DNA from: Akkermansiaceae bacterium UBA2381
GTDB taxonomy: Bacteria > Verrucomicrobiota > Verrucomicrobiia > Verrucomicrobiales > DEV007
DNA length: 64,000 bases
Reading direction: 5' to 3'
NCBI GenBank assembly: GCA_002344215.1
Contig: DDSV01000037.1
Span: 1-64,000 of the forward strand
The position numbers and the translations under genes are program-made. Below, piece after piece: positions 52,894 through 61,425 of this stretch. The stretch's first letter is position 1. Each line of letters begins with the position of its first letter. Below the pieces are notes generated by a model that worked only from the letters and a program-made list of their open reading frames with translations, searched no databases and was not told the DNA's origin.

Positions 52894-53865
52894 ATGTCTG
52901 ACACTCTATGGCTCTGGGTAGGCTTTAATGTTTTTGTCCTTCTCATGCTCGCGCTCGATCTTGGTGTCTTCCACCGGAAGGCACACATCGTTTCATTCAG
53001 GGAGTCGATTGCCTGGACGGTGGTATGGATTTCTCTGGCGATGATTTTCAATCTCGGGATCGCCCACTATATGGGAAACGACAAGGGCCTTGAGTTCTTC
53101 ACCGGATACGTGATCGAAAAGTCCCTCAGCGTGGATAATATCTTCGTCTTTGCGTTGCTCTTCGGTTACTTCCGTGTGCCGACGATGTATCAGCACAAGG
53201 TTCTTTTCTGGGGGATTCTCGGTGCTCTGATCATGCGCGCGACCATGATCGCTCTCGGGGCAAAGCTGATCACTGAGTTCGCCTGGATTATTTATGTCTT
53301 CGGTGCCTTCCTCATCTTCACCGGGATCAAGATGATCGTGAAAAACGAGACCGAAATCCACCCCGAGCAGAATTTTCTGGTCAGGTGGTTTAAACGCATC
53401 GTTCCGGTGACCGACGACTATCGCGGCTCCCGCTTCTTTGTTCGTGAGAATGGCATCATCATGGCGACGCCGTTGTTTGTGGTGCTTCTCCTCGTTGAAT
53501 TCACCGACCTGATCTTTGCCGTCGATTCAATCCCGGCGATTTTCGCGGTGACGAAAGATCCCTTCATTGTGTACACTTCGAATGTGTTTGCGATCCTCGG
53601 ACTCCGTTCACTCTACTTTGCGCTCGCCGGAGTGATGGATAAGTTCCATTTTCTCAAGATCGGTCTTGGAGTTGTCCTTACCTTTGTCGGAATCAAGATG
53701 CTTCTCGCCCATTCTCCCTGGAAGATCGACACCCACCTGTCCCTCGCCGTCATCGTATCGGTGCTGGCGGCTTCAGTCGTGGCTTCGTTGGTCTGGCCGA
53801 AGAAAACGGCAGAGGCAATTGCCGGGTCGTCAGTTGAAGGAGAAGGAGGAGGTCGAATAAATTGA
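52894..53865 (+). CDS. TerC/Alx-family membrane protein
   Basis: I chose ATG 52894 (MSDTLWLWVGF) because the hydrophobic family start lies there; an ATG 51 codons upstream would overlap the NhaR gene. The 323-residue product has about nine membrane segments and TerC motifs: GIAHYMGNDKGLEFFTGYVIEKSLSVDNIFVFAL (residues about 53-86, split here) and LLVEFTDLIFAVDSIPAIFAV, with the two conserved acidic residues, and LRSLYFALAG. TerC/Alx proteins handle metal (Mn2+), pH or redox homeostasis. No yybP-ykoY riboswitch is visible in the 69-base leader. It starts the TerC-SbtA-SbtB operon, overlapping SbtA by four bases. Confidence 0.85.
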   Translation: MSDTLWLWVGFNVFVLLMLALDLGVFHRKAHIVSFRESIAWTVVWISLAMIFNLGIAHYMGNDKGLEFFTGYVIEKSLSVDNIFVFALLFGYFRVPTMYQHKVLFWGILGALIMRATMIALGAKLITEFAWIIYVFGAFLIFTGIKMIVKNETEIHPEQNFLVRWFKRIVPVTDDYRGSRFFVRENGIIMATPLFVVLLLVEFTDLIFAVDSIPAIFAVTKDPFIVYTSNVFAILGLRSLYFALAGVMDKFHFLKIGLGVVLTFVGIKMLLAHSPWKIDTHLSLAVIVSVLAASVVASLVWPKKTAEAIAGSSVEGEGGGRIN

Positions 53866-54824
53866 ATGCGCTCACCGACAATCTGATTTCCCCCGTCGTC
53901 CTGTGTTTTGTTCTGGGCATCGCGGCGCGTTGGATTAAAAGCGATCTCGCGGTCCCGGAGCCCCTCTATCAGGGGCTATCGATTTATCTTCTCCTCGCGA
54001 TCGGGCTTAAGGGCGGGTCTGCCCTAGCCGTGACGCCCGGAGGTGATCTTATCCTTCCTGGTGCGGTTACTCTGGCGCTCGGGATCATCACCCCGGTGTC
54101 GGCCTTTTTCCTGATGCGGCGCTGCGGTCGACTCGGGGTCGAGGATGCGGCGGCGGTGGCGGCTCACTACGGGTCGGTTTCGGTTGTCACTTTTCTTGCG
54201 GCAGTGGAGGCCGTGAAGAGGACGGGGGTGGAGTTGGAGGGATTTTTGCCCGCCCTTGTAGCAGTTCTTGAGGTACCCGGAATCATCGTTGCACTGCTCT
54301 TTGCCAACCAGGCGGGTACCGGGAAGGGGAGTTGGAAAAAGGCGCTGCATGAGGTCGTGACCGGAAAAAGTATTGTGCTCTTGCTGGGCGGCCTTCTTAT
54401 CGGGTGGGCATGCGGCCCCCAAAAACTTGAGGATGTGCAGCCCTTTTTTGCGACCGCCTTCAAGGGTGCTCTCTGCATCTTCATGATCGAACTGGGTCTC
54501 GCTGCGGGGAAACGCCTCCGCGATGCGGGGCGCGCGGGACTTCGGCTTTTAATCCTGGGCTGCATCATCCCGGTCCTGCACGGTGTCCTGGGAGTTTCTG
54601 CCGGTCTCCTCGCCGGCCTTTCTCCCGGCGGAGCGGCCGTCCTGGGAGCGATGGCAGGCAGTGCTTCGTATATTGCCGCGCCGGCAGCGGTCCGCGTTGC
54701 TCTGCCGGGCGCAAATCCCGCCTATTACCTGACGCTTGCCCTGGGGATCACTTTTCCCTTCAATCTTGCTTTCGGAATCCCTCTCTTCCAAACTCTTGCC
54801 AACCACTTCTCCCTATGGCTCTGA
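53862..54824 (+). CDS. sbtA: Sodium-dependent bicarbonate transporter SbtA-like
   Basis: The 320-residue product has about ten membrane segments and resembles the SbtA/DUF897 family. It opens NLISPVVLCFVLGIAARWIKSDLAVPEPLYQGLSIYLLLAIGLKGG (residues about 6-51, split here). Other conserved blocks are AAAVAAHYGSVSVVTFL and, near the end, MAGSASYIAAPAAVRVALP. SbtA imports bicarbonate with sodium in cyanobacteria. The start is TTG 53862, supported by a strong GGAGGAGG site (53845-53852, nine bases before) and a TTGA overlap with the TerC stop. It is followed by a PII-like gene overlapping by ten bases. Confidence 0.85.
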   Translation: MNALTDNLISPVVLCFVLGIAARWIKSDLAVPEPLYQGLSIYLLLAIGLKGGSALAVTPGGDLILPGAVTLALGIITPVSAFFLMRRCGRLGVEDAAAVAAHYGSVSVVTFLAAVEAVKRTGVELEGFLPALVAVLEVPGIIVALLFANQAGTGKGSWKKALHEVVTGKSIVLLLGGLLIGWACGPQKLEDVQPFFATAFKGALCIFMIELGLAAGKRLRDAGRAGLRLLILGCIIPVLHGVLGVSAGLLAGLSPGGAAVLGAMAGSASYIAAPAAVRVALPGANPAYYLTLALGITFPFNLAFGIPLFQTLANHFSLWL

Positions 54825-55123
54825 GAATTCCCCTTCGCAAAGTCACGATCATTGCCGAGCGTGTCCTGCGCGACGATCTCATCACGCTGATCAAGGAGAG
54901 GGGTGCCTCGGGCTGGACCCTAACCATGGTGGAGGGTGAAGGTTCCCGCGGTATCCGCGCCTCGGAGTGGGAGGGGCGGAATATTCAGATCGACACTCTC
55001 GTTTCGTCCGAGGTGGCAGAGACGATCATGGATGAGGTAGGGAGGCGCTATTTTAAAGACTGGTCGGTGATCGTTTACGTCGCTGATGTCGAGGTGCTGA
55101 GGAAAGACAAATACATCGGCTAG
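54815..55123 (+). CDS. sbtB: PII-like SbtB regulator
   Basis: The 102-residue product has the PII-family fold: VTIIAERVLRDDLITLIKERGASGWTL (about 10-36), a T-loop region GEGSRGIRASEWEGRN (about 42-57), and TLVSSEVAETIMDEVGRRYFKDWSVIVYVADVEVLR. It lacks a clear Cys-x-x-x-x-Cys C-terminal extension like that of many cyanobacterial SbtB proteins. SbtB binds cAMP or AMP/ADP and plugs SbtA. It sits directly after SbtA (10-base overlap), so a transporter-regulator pair is almost certain. The adenylate cyclase at 45.5 kb could supply cAMP (inference). Confidence 0.85.
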   Translation: MALRIPLRKVTIIAERVLRDDLITLIKERGASGWTLTMVEGEGSRGIRASEWEGRNIQIDTLVSSEVAETIMDEVGRRYFKDWSVIVYVADVEVLRKDKYIG

Positions 55124-55221
55124 GTTGTTCAGCCCGGTTTTCCCGCCTCAATGAGTTGCCGCGTGACGATTTACCGGCAAACGAGCTGGAGGTTCTTGCA
55201 GAGCCAGGTTCCGGCTGAATG

Positions 55222-58200
55222 TTAAATCGGGGTGATCTCGATGGCGTGCTCGTTCTCATCAAGAGCAAGCTCGTCCTCATGTCGCTTTAATGCTTCCGGA
55301 GTATAGATGCGGGCGCGGATGTCCTCAAAGAGGGCATAAACACAGGGGACGAGAAGCAGAGTGTTGAACAGGTTGATGAGTCCGCCAAAGGCGAGGCTCA
55401 CGGCCATCGGGATTAGAAATTTCGCCTGGACGCTGGTCTCCGTAATCATCGGAAGAAGACCGATGAAACTGGTGATCGACGTGAGGAAGATCGGGGTGAA
55501 CCGTGCGCGACCTCCTTTGAGGACGGCTTCGTGCACGGTATGGCCCTCTCTCCGGTAACGATTCATGAATTCGACAAGAACCAGGCTTTCGTTGATCACG
55601 ACCCCTGCAAGGGCAATGACTCCGATGATGCTCATGACGCTGAAATTCATTCCGAAGAGGAGGTGCCCGATGACTGCACCGATCATACCGAAGGGAATCA
55701 CAGACATGACGATCAACGGCTGAACGTAGCTGCGCAGGGGCAACGCCAGGACCATGAAGATTCCAACGAGGGCGAGCACAAAGCCTTTCGAAAGATCGGA
55801 AACGCTTTCCCTCTGGTCTTTTTGCTCACCCTGAAAATCCCACATCACTGAGGGAAACTTCTGAACCATCTTCGGAAAGACTTCGAGCTTCATCCACTCG
55901 ACTACCTCATTGGCATTGGCATTCGGGTTGGTCCGATCGATGTCGGCCGTAACGTTGATGGAACGAAAGCGGTTTGCCCTTCGGATCGCGGCATAGCCAC
56001 GTCCTTCCTCGGCAATGACCACCTCGCTGAAGGGAATCTCTTCACCGCTGTCAGTTCGAATCCGCATATCGGAAAGGTTCTGCAGGCTTCGACGCTCTTC
56101 ATAGGGGTAGCGAACGTAAACCCGGACTTCGTCCCGTCCGCGCTGGAGACGTTGAACCTCCTCTCCATAGAATGCCTGCCGGACCTGCCTGGCGACGGTA
56201 TCAAGGCGCAGGCCGAGGGCCTCACCTTCACTGGCGATGGCCAGCTTAACCTCCCGTTTGCCATCCAGATTGCTATCGCCGATGTCGATGACGCCTTCTT
56301 TGGTGGCGAGTTCAGCTTTAATGAATTCGGCGGCCGCGTCGAGTTCGTCGATGTTAGGGCCGGTCAGTTCAAGATCGACCGCATTGCCTCCGGCCGAAGT
56401 TTGAAGCTGGAACGAGAGTTCAACGGCACCCGGGATGGGGCCCACCCGGCGGCGCCAGTCGGCGATGATGGCGTCGGCAAGGAGATCGGGGCGATTGCGT
56501 GAGTCGGCTCCCTGCAATTCGACGGTGACTTCACCGACGTTGACACCTTTCGGCGCCCCCATGCTCAGGCCCGGTGTATAAGGCTGTGAACCGACACTCG
56601 CCAGCAGGTGTTTAATAATGGGCCGACCCTCCTCGTCGCTGACCTCTTTCTGAATGGCCAGTGCCGACTCCTCGATCTTCCGGACGGCGGCTTCGGTTGT
56701 TTCGACCGGGACTCCGTTCGGCAGGGTTAATTTGGCACTGATGAGTTCTGCTTCGACTCTCGGGAAGAATTCGAATTTGACGAGACGCCCGCTCGCAAGC
56801 ATCCCCAAAACGATGAGGAGAACGGCGGCGAACCCGGCGACGGTGGCATGACGCCAGAGGATCAATTTTTCGAGAAGGGGACCGTAGACGGATTTCACAA
56901 ACCGTTCAAGTGAGCCGGCGATCTTCTGCTGGAACCGCAGAAAACGGTTCGGGTGATTTGGATCGACCGGCTTCAGGTGGGCGAGGTGGGAAGGCAGAAT
57001 GAGGTTTGTCTCAATCAGTGAGACGATCAGTACCGGGATGACGATCCATGGAATTTGCCGCCAGATGTTTCCGCTTACCCCCTCCACGGCGAACATCGGC
57101 ATGAAGGCGATCATGGTCGTAAAGACCCCGAAAGCCGCGACACTCATCACCTCCCAGGTTCCGCGTGGCGCGGCGAGGTGGGCGGGCTCACCCCGCTCGA
57201 TTCGTTCGTTAACCCGTTCGCCGACGACGATGGCATCATCGGTCACGATTCCCAGCACTAGAATGAAGGCAAAAAGGGAGATCATGTTGATCGAAATGTC
57301 GCCGTAGGGGAGTGCGATAAGTGCTCCGGCGAAGGCGATGGGAATCCCGAGGGCGACATGGAAGGCGAGTGCGGGACGGAGGAAGAGGGCCAGGGCGATA
57401 TAGACGAGAATGAATCCCTGGAATCCATCTCCGAGGAGCAGCTTGATGCGGCCTGCGAGGAGAACCGACTCATCGTTCCAGATTTCAAGATCCACTCCCT
57501 TGGGCACGTGGGCGGATTTTTCCGCAACAAACTCCCGGACCAGTCCTGCGACCCGGAGAGTATCCTCGCCCCCGGTTCGGAAGATATTCAGCACGATCGC
57601 GGGATGCCCGTCGTATCGGGAGTAAAGATCCTCCTCTTTGAATCCGTCGATGACCTTCGCAATATCCGAAAGCTTGACCACGCTTCCGTCCGGTCTCGTC
57701 AGGACGGTTATACTCTCGATTTCCGGGGCTTCGTAGCGGCGGTTTTGAGCACGAATAAGAATCTCACCCGCGCTGGTTCGTACCGAGCCGCCGGGCAGGT
57801 CGATCGAAGTGGCCCGAACCGCATCAGCCACCTGTTCAAAGGTGAGGCCATACTCCTTCAGGGTGTTTTCAGACACTTCGATCGAGATCTCGTGATCACG
57901 CACTCCGGTGAGCTCGATCTGGGTGATGCGGGCCTCTCCGAGGACGGCATTGACGACACCTCCCTTGATTTTTTCCCAGGCGGTTTCCGGGGCTTTTCCG
58001 CGGAAGGCGAGGAGATCGTCACGAACGTCCTCCGCGAGTGCCCGGAGGGTCCGCTCATCCGTGTCTGCGGTGACGGCCAGACTCATCACCTGGTTTTTGA
58101 TGAGAACGTCGGCGATGATCGGCTTCTCGACACTTTCAGCAAAGTTCTGAATCGCATCGACCCGGCTCTTCACATCGTTCAGGACCTTGCGGACGTCCTT

Positions 58201-58497
58201 TCCCGTTGTTACTTCCACCGTAACAAAACCCATTCCCTCCGAACTGTTGGAGGTGAGGCGTTCGATGCCGTCGAGATCCTGAACGGCCTCCTCAATAGGC
58301 ACGCAGACTCCCTTTTCCACTTCCTCCGGCGTTGCGTTGGGATAGACCGTCTGGACGGTGATAAAGTTCGACGCGATCTCAGGGAAGATCTCCTTTTTGA
58401 GCTTGATCCACGTGTAAACGCCGCCAAGAAAAAGGGCGAACATCAGGAAGTTCGCCGCGACCCGGTTGCGCGCCCAGAAGAAGATGATGCCTTTCAT
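55222..58497 (-). CDS. RND efflux transporter permease (AcrB-type)
   Basis: The 1091-residue product has the RND pattern: a first membrane helix after MKGIIFFWARNRVAANFLMFALFLGGVYTW (residues about 1-30, split here), then YPNATPEEVEKGVCVPIEEAVQDLDGIERLTSNSSEG. The central membrane block includes GIVTDDAIVVGERV with the adjacent acidic residues used for proton transfer. The second half repeats this with GVVINESLVLVEFMNRY. Length and two-fold symmetry fit the family. ATG overlaps the adaptor stop (ATGA), so the two are co-translated. The substrate class is uncertain; drug, metal or lipid export are all possible. No outer-membrane TolC gene is next to it. Confidence 0.9.
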   Translation of the reverse strand: MKGIIFFWARNRVAANFLMFALFLGGVYTWIKLKKEIFPEIASNFITVQTVYPNATPEEVEKGVCVPIEEAVQDLDGIERLTSNSSEGMGFVTVEVTTGKDVRKVLNDVKSRVDAIQNFAESVEKPIIADVLIKNQVMSLAVTADTDERTLRALAEDVRDDLLAFRGKAPETAWEKIKGGVVNAVLGEARITQIELTGVRDHEISIEVSENTLKEYGLTFEQVADAVRATSIDLPGGSVRTSAGEILIRAQNRRYEAPEIESITVLTRPDGSVVKLSDIAKVIDGFKEEDLYSRYDGHPAIVLNIFRTGGEDTLRVAGLVREFVAEKSAHVPKGVDLEIWNDESVLLAGRIKLLLGDGFQGFILVYIALALFLRPALAFHVALGIPIAFAGALIALPYGDISINMISLFAFILVLGIVTDDAIVVGERVNERIERGEPAHLAAPRGTWEVMSVAAFGVFTTMIAFMPMFAVEGVSGNIWRQIPWIVIPVLIVSLIETNLILPSHLAHLKPVDPNHPNRFLRFQQKIAGSLERFVKSVYGPLLEKLILWRHATVAGFAAVLLIVLGMLASGRLVKFEFFPRVEAELISAKLTLPNGVPVETTEAAVRKIEESALAIQKEVSDEEGRPIIKHLLASVGSQPYTPGLSMGAPKGVNVGEVTVELQGADSRNRPDLLADAIIADWRRRVGPIPGAVELSFQLQTSAGGNAVDLELTGPNIDELDAAAEFIKAELATKEGVIDIGDSNLDGKREVKLAIASEGEALGLRLDTVARQVRQAFYGEEVQRLQRGRDEVRVYVRYPYEERRSLQNLSDMRIRTDSGEEIPFSEVVIAEEGRGYAAIRRANRFRSINVTADIDRTNPNANANEVVEWMKLEVFPKMVQKFPSVMWDFQGEQKDQRESVSDLSKGFVLALVGIFMVLALPLRSYVQPLIVMSVIPFGMIGAVIGHLLFGMNFSVMSIIGVIALAGVVINESLVLVEFMNRYRREGHTVHEAVLKGGRARFTPIFLTSITSFIGLLPMITETSVQAKFLIPMAVSLAFGGLINLFNTLLLVPCVYALFEDIRARIYTPEALKRHEDELALDENEHAIEITPI

Positions 58498-59642
58498 GGT
58501 GCTGCGGGGGCTCCGATGACCTCCTTGCCGTCGCGACTGACGACTTTGACTTCCATCCCTTCAATCACTGCCGTGAGGGCGGTGACGCAAAGTTGTTCGC
58601 CGTCTTCGATCCCCTCGGAGACGATGACGTCGTCCTTCTCCGTGCGCAACACTTTCACGGGACGGGTCGTTACCGAACTTTCTTTGCTGACCACCACAAC
58701 GCGATCACTTTTCGCGAAGGCCCGGCGGGGGACGCGGACGACTTGCGGGATCACCCGGCCGGTAATACTTGTCAGGACAAACTGCCCCGGAAGCAGGTCG
58801 GTGGAGACATTTCCGTCGATCCGGGCGACAACGATGATGGATCTGCTCTCCCGCTGGATTTCTCCTTCAGTCCGGTCAATGACTGCGGGCCATTCCCGAC
58901 CCTCGCCACCGGTCTCGCGGAGGGTGATTTTCTGGCCCAGCGGATCGAAAAAAGCCGCATCCTGGCGGGGAACCGGGAGTCGGACCTCCAGAGTTTCGGT
59001 GGCATAATACTCCGCGAGCGGAGTGCCTTTTCCCACATGAGTTCCCAGATCGACCAGCTTCCTGCGAACGCGGCCATCGTAAGGGGCGCGGAGCCTGGTT
59101 CGCTCGAGATCCCGGTTTGCCTTATCAAGTGAGGCTTGCGCCGCGTTGACTCGTGTGGTTGCAGCAGCAAGGTGGGGGACACGGAGAGCGAGGTCTCCGG
59201 GGCTTTGGCCGGGGCGGGCGATGCGATCCCAGTCCCGTTCCGCCTGGGTGGAACGCATTTCCTCCTCGGCCAGCTTGAGTTTTGCTTCAGCGAGTGACGC
59301 TTCAGCCTGGGCGACGGCAGCCAGGTAGTCGGAGGGATCAATCTCAAGAAGGACGTCACCCTCCTTGAAATTACCCCCGGTTTCGAATTCGGGTGAAACG
59401 GCGATGACAGTGCCTTCAACTTCGGCGGCTGCCTGGGTGATGGTGACCGGTTCCACGGTCCCCTGTGCAGCAATGGCCACATTCAAATCAAGTCTGCGCG
59501 CGGTGACCGTTTCAACTTCCTGAAAAGGTCGTGGCGGGTTTGAGGGGAGGGGTGTGCTTTTCAGTTTCGCCAGGATCACGAAAAAGATTATCCCTGCGAG
59601 AAAAATGGCAGAGGCGATTAAGAGACGGAATTTCCGGGTCAT
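58494..59642 (-). CDS. RND periplasmic adaptor (HlyD/MFP family)
   Basis: I chose ATG 59642 (MTRKFRLLIASAIFLAG) because it gives a proper membrane anchor; an ATG 56 codons upstream has no such character. The 382-residue product has an N-terminal helix, biotinyl-lipoyl-like halves (LNVAIAAQGTVEPV and APYDGRVRRKLVDLGTHVG), a long helical hairpin (SDYLAAVAQAEASLAEAKLKLAEEEMRSTQAERDW, residues about 95-129, split here) and beta-barrel/MP domains. The HlyD family feeds RND pumps. It is co-translated with the permease (ATGA overlap). Confidence 0.85.
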   Translation of the reverse strand: MTRKFRLLIASAIFLAGIIFFVILAKLKSTPLPSNPPRPFQEVETVTARRLDLNVAIAAQGTVEPVTITQAAAEVEGTVIAVSPEFETGGNFKEGDVLLEIDPSDYLAAVAQAEASLAEAKLKLAEEEMRSTQAERDWDRIARPGQSPGDLALRVPHLAAATTRVNAAQASLDKANRDLERTRLRAPYDGRVRRKLVDLGTHVGKGTPLAEYYATETLEVRLPVPRQDAAFFDPLGQKITLRETGGEGREWPAVIDRTEGEIQRESRSIIVVARIDGNVSTDLLPGQFVLTSITGRVIPQVVRVPRRAFAKSDRVVVVSKESSVTTRPVKVLRTEKDDVIVSEGIEDGEQLCVTALTAVIEGMEVKVVSRDGKEVIGAPAAP

Positions 59643-59968
59643 GTGACAGATCTGAAATGGGTCAGGTGAGGGAGAAACCTCGGATAGTATACGACGCCGG
59701 GTCCATTGGTGCGACGGATGGCACGGCAATTCCAGCAAAGATTCCGCACCCTTGCTATGCTCGCTCCCGAGGGCTGATCTGACAACCCCCGGAGATGGTT
59801 TTGTTTCCATGAACTGTCATTCCCGCTTGCGGTTGTGACAGGGTTTCCTTGAAAATGCCCTGATCCTCATGAGGACTGTGGCCCTCTCCTCGGAGAGGGA
59901 TTCCGGGCTGTCCCGCACCTTCCATTGGAATACCTGCGAAGAACGGCTAAGATTGGCGCCCCCTGATA
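59643..59968. other. Divergent intergenic region
   Basis: This 326-base spacer lies between the RND operon and the AI-2E family gene. It holds an 8-bp perfect hairpin (CCCTCTCC TC GGAGAGGG, 59882-59899) and otherwise no coding frame or clear promoter. Confidence 0.5.
59882..59899. repeat. Perfect 8-bp inverted repeat
   Basis: CCCTCTCC pairs with GGAGAGGG around TC. There is no T-run afterwards. It is an operator candidate for the divergent genes or a stable leader hairpin of the AI-2E family gene 70 bases away. Confidence 0.45.
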
Positions 59969-61348
59969 ATGAGAAAAGAACGCAATAAGACGGTTCGGGA
60001 CGATGTGCCTGCGGAACCGGGCACTTTCAGCTTTGAACGCTTCTACCTTGAGAACCGTCGCCTGCTGATCTGGATCATCCTTGGTGCCGTTCTCTGGCTT
60101 CTACGCTCGTTTTTCAGTGTCATTTTTCTGACGTTTGTATTCGCTTTCATCGCTTCTCCGATTTCCGAATTTTTTGTCAAACGCCTTCGAATGCACCGGC
60201 GGGCTGCCATCTGTGCCTCTTTTGGCACCTTGGTCGCACTACTGTCTTCGGTGTCTGTCTTCATCGCGCCGCAAGTGGCGCGGGAGGCCATGAATCTGGT
60301 GGGGAATCTTCCAAAAACCGAGGAACGCCTCCTGGAGTTGCGCGGAGACATCATCGCCCGATACCCGACGATTGAACCGATTCTGATGAATTATCTTCGG
60401 AGCACGATACCGGATGATCTTCTTGCCGACCTGACCGTGAAGATGGATAAAGATCCGCGCACCGCGCCGAATGCGGAAGCCCCCTCCGAAGAGCGGGCTG
60501 ACAATTTGGTTCCGGTGGCGCCTCCGTTGGCCCTCCCGAATGATCTTGGACCGCTAGAGAGGGAGATGCTGCGAGCCGCCCGCGAGGATGAAGCTGTCAT
60601 TCATCTCTTCTTGAATTATCAGATTGAGAAATTGACCAATGCCGCGCCGAGAATGATCCGGGCGATGTGGGCGGCTTCGGCGACCATTCTTCTCGCGCTG
60701 CTTTTCAGTTTCCTCATCTCCCTCGACACGCTCCGGCTCGGAGAGGAGATTCGAAATCTGCGCAACTCGCGGCTACGCCACTTCTATGAGGAGACCGCTC
60801 TTCCCGTCGTGCGCTTCGGTTACGTGGTCGGGAGAACGATTCAGGCTCAGGCCATGATTGCCGTTGTGAACACGATTCTGACTTTTATCGGGTTGAACGT
60901 TCTGGGTGTGCCGTCGTTGGCGGTGCTCTCAATGATCGTGTTTCTGTGCAGTTTCATTCCCGTGCTGGGAGTGTTCATTTCAACGATTCCCATCGTGCTT
61001 GTTGCGATCAATTCGGGTGGGCTGAACTCGGCGGTTCTGGTGGTGCTCATGGTGATTGTGGTCCATGCGCTCGAAGCCTACGTTCTGAATCCGATGATCT
61101 ATGGCAAACACCTCAAGATCAATCCGGTCTTTGTTCTTATCATTCTGTTCATCGGACATCATGCCTTCGGAGTCTGGGGTATGCTGCTCGGAGTGCCCGT
61201 GGCGCACTATTTCATCCATGATGTCTTCGGCGTGCCGATCTGGAGCGACCGTCGTCTAGCGAGGAAAAGCCCCGCCGTTGCTGTCGCAGTTGAGGGTGAT
61301 AACCCGTCGGGTGGTGTGTCGGAGGATGCAGAACTGGTGGAGAAGTAA
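59969..61348 (+). CDS. AI-2E family transporter (PerM-like)
   Basis: The 459-residue product has about eight membrane segments, with the family core in the second half: PVVRFGYVVGRTIQAQAMIAVVNTILTFIGLNVLGVP (residues about 271-307, split here), LCSFIPVLGVFISTIPIVLVA, VVHALEAYVLNPMIYG and VFVLIILFIGHHAFGVWGMLLGVPV. Members move autoinducer-2 or other small solutes; the family name does not fix the substrate. A soluble insert (about 90-225) lies between membrane helices. The ATG follows a modest leader; it could be co-transcribed with the SLC13 gene 78 bases downstream. Confidence 0.8.
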   Translation: MRKERNKTVRDDVPAEPGTFSFERFYLENRRLLIWIILGAVLWLLRSFFSVIFLTFVFAFIASPISEFFVKRLRMHRRAAICASFGTLVALLSSVSVFIAPQVAREAMNLVGNLPKTEERLLELRGDIIARYPTIEPILMNYLRSTIPDDLLADLTVKMDKDPRTAPNAEAPSEERADNLVPVAPPLALPNDLGPLEREMLRAAREDEAVIHLFLNYQIEKLTNAAPRMIRAMWAASATILLALLFSFLISLDTLRLGEEIRNLRNSRLRHFYEETALPVVRFGYVVGRTIQAQAMIAVVNTILTFIGLNVLGVPSLAVLSMIVFLCSFIPVLGVFISTIPIVLVAINSGGLNSAVLVVLMVIVVHALEAYVLNPMIYGKHLKINPVFVLIILFIGHHAFGVWGMLLGVPVAHYFIHDVFGVPIWSDRRLARKSPAVAVAVEGDNPSGGVSEDAELVEK

Positions 61349-61425
61349 GGAATGATCACAACAGGTGCACGCGGCGATTCCTGGAAGCCGCTTCCAATTC
61401 CCACCTGTAGAATATTTTGCACTTT

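Noticed and set aside
57358..59007. 549-codon open frame on the plus strand over the RND genes
   Set aside because: It is antisense to the well-conserved RND permease and adaptor frames and has no family character. Long antisense frames are common in GC-rich genes.
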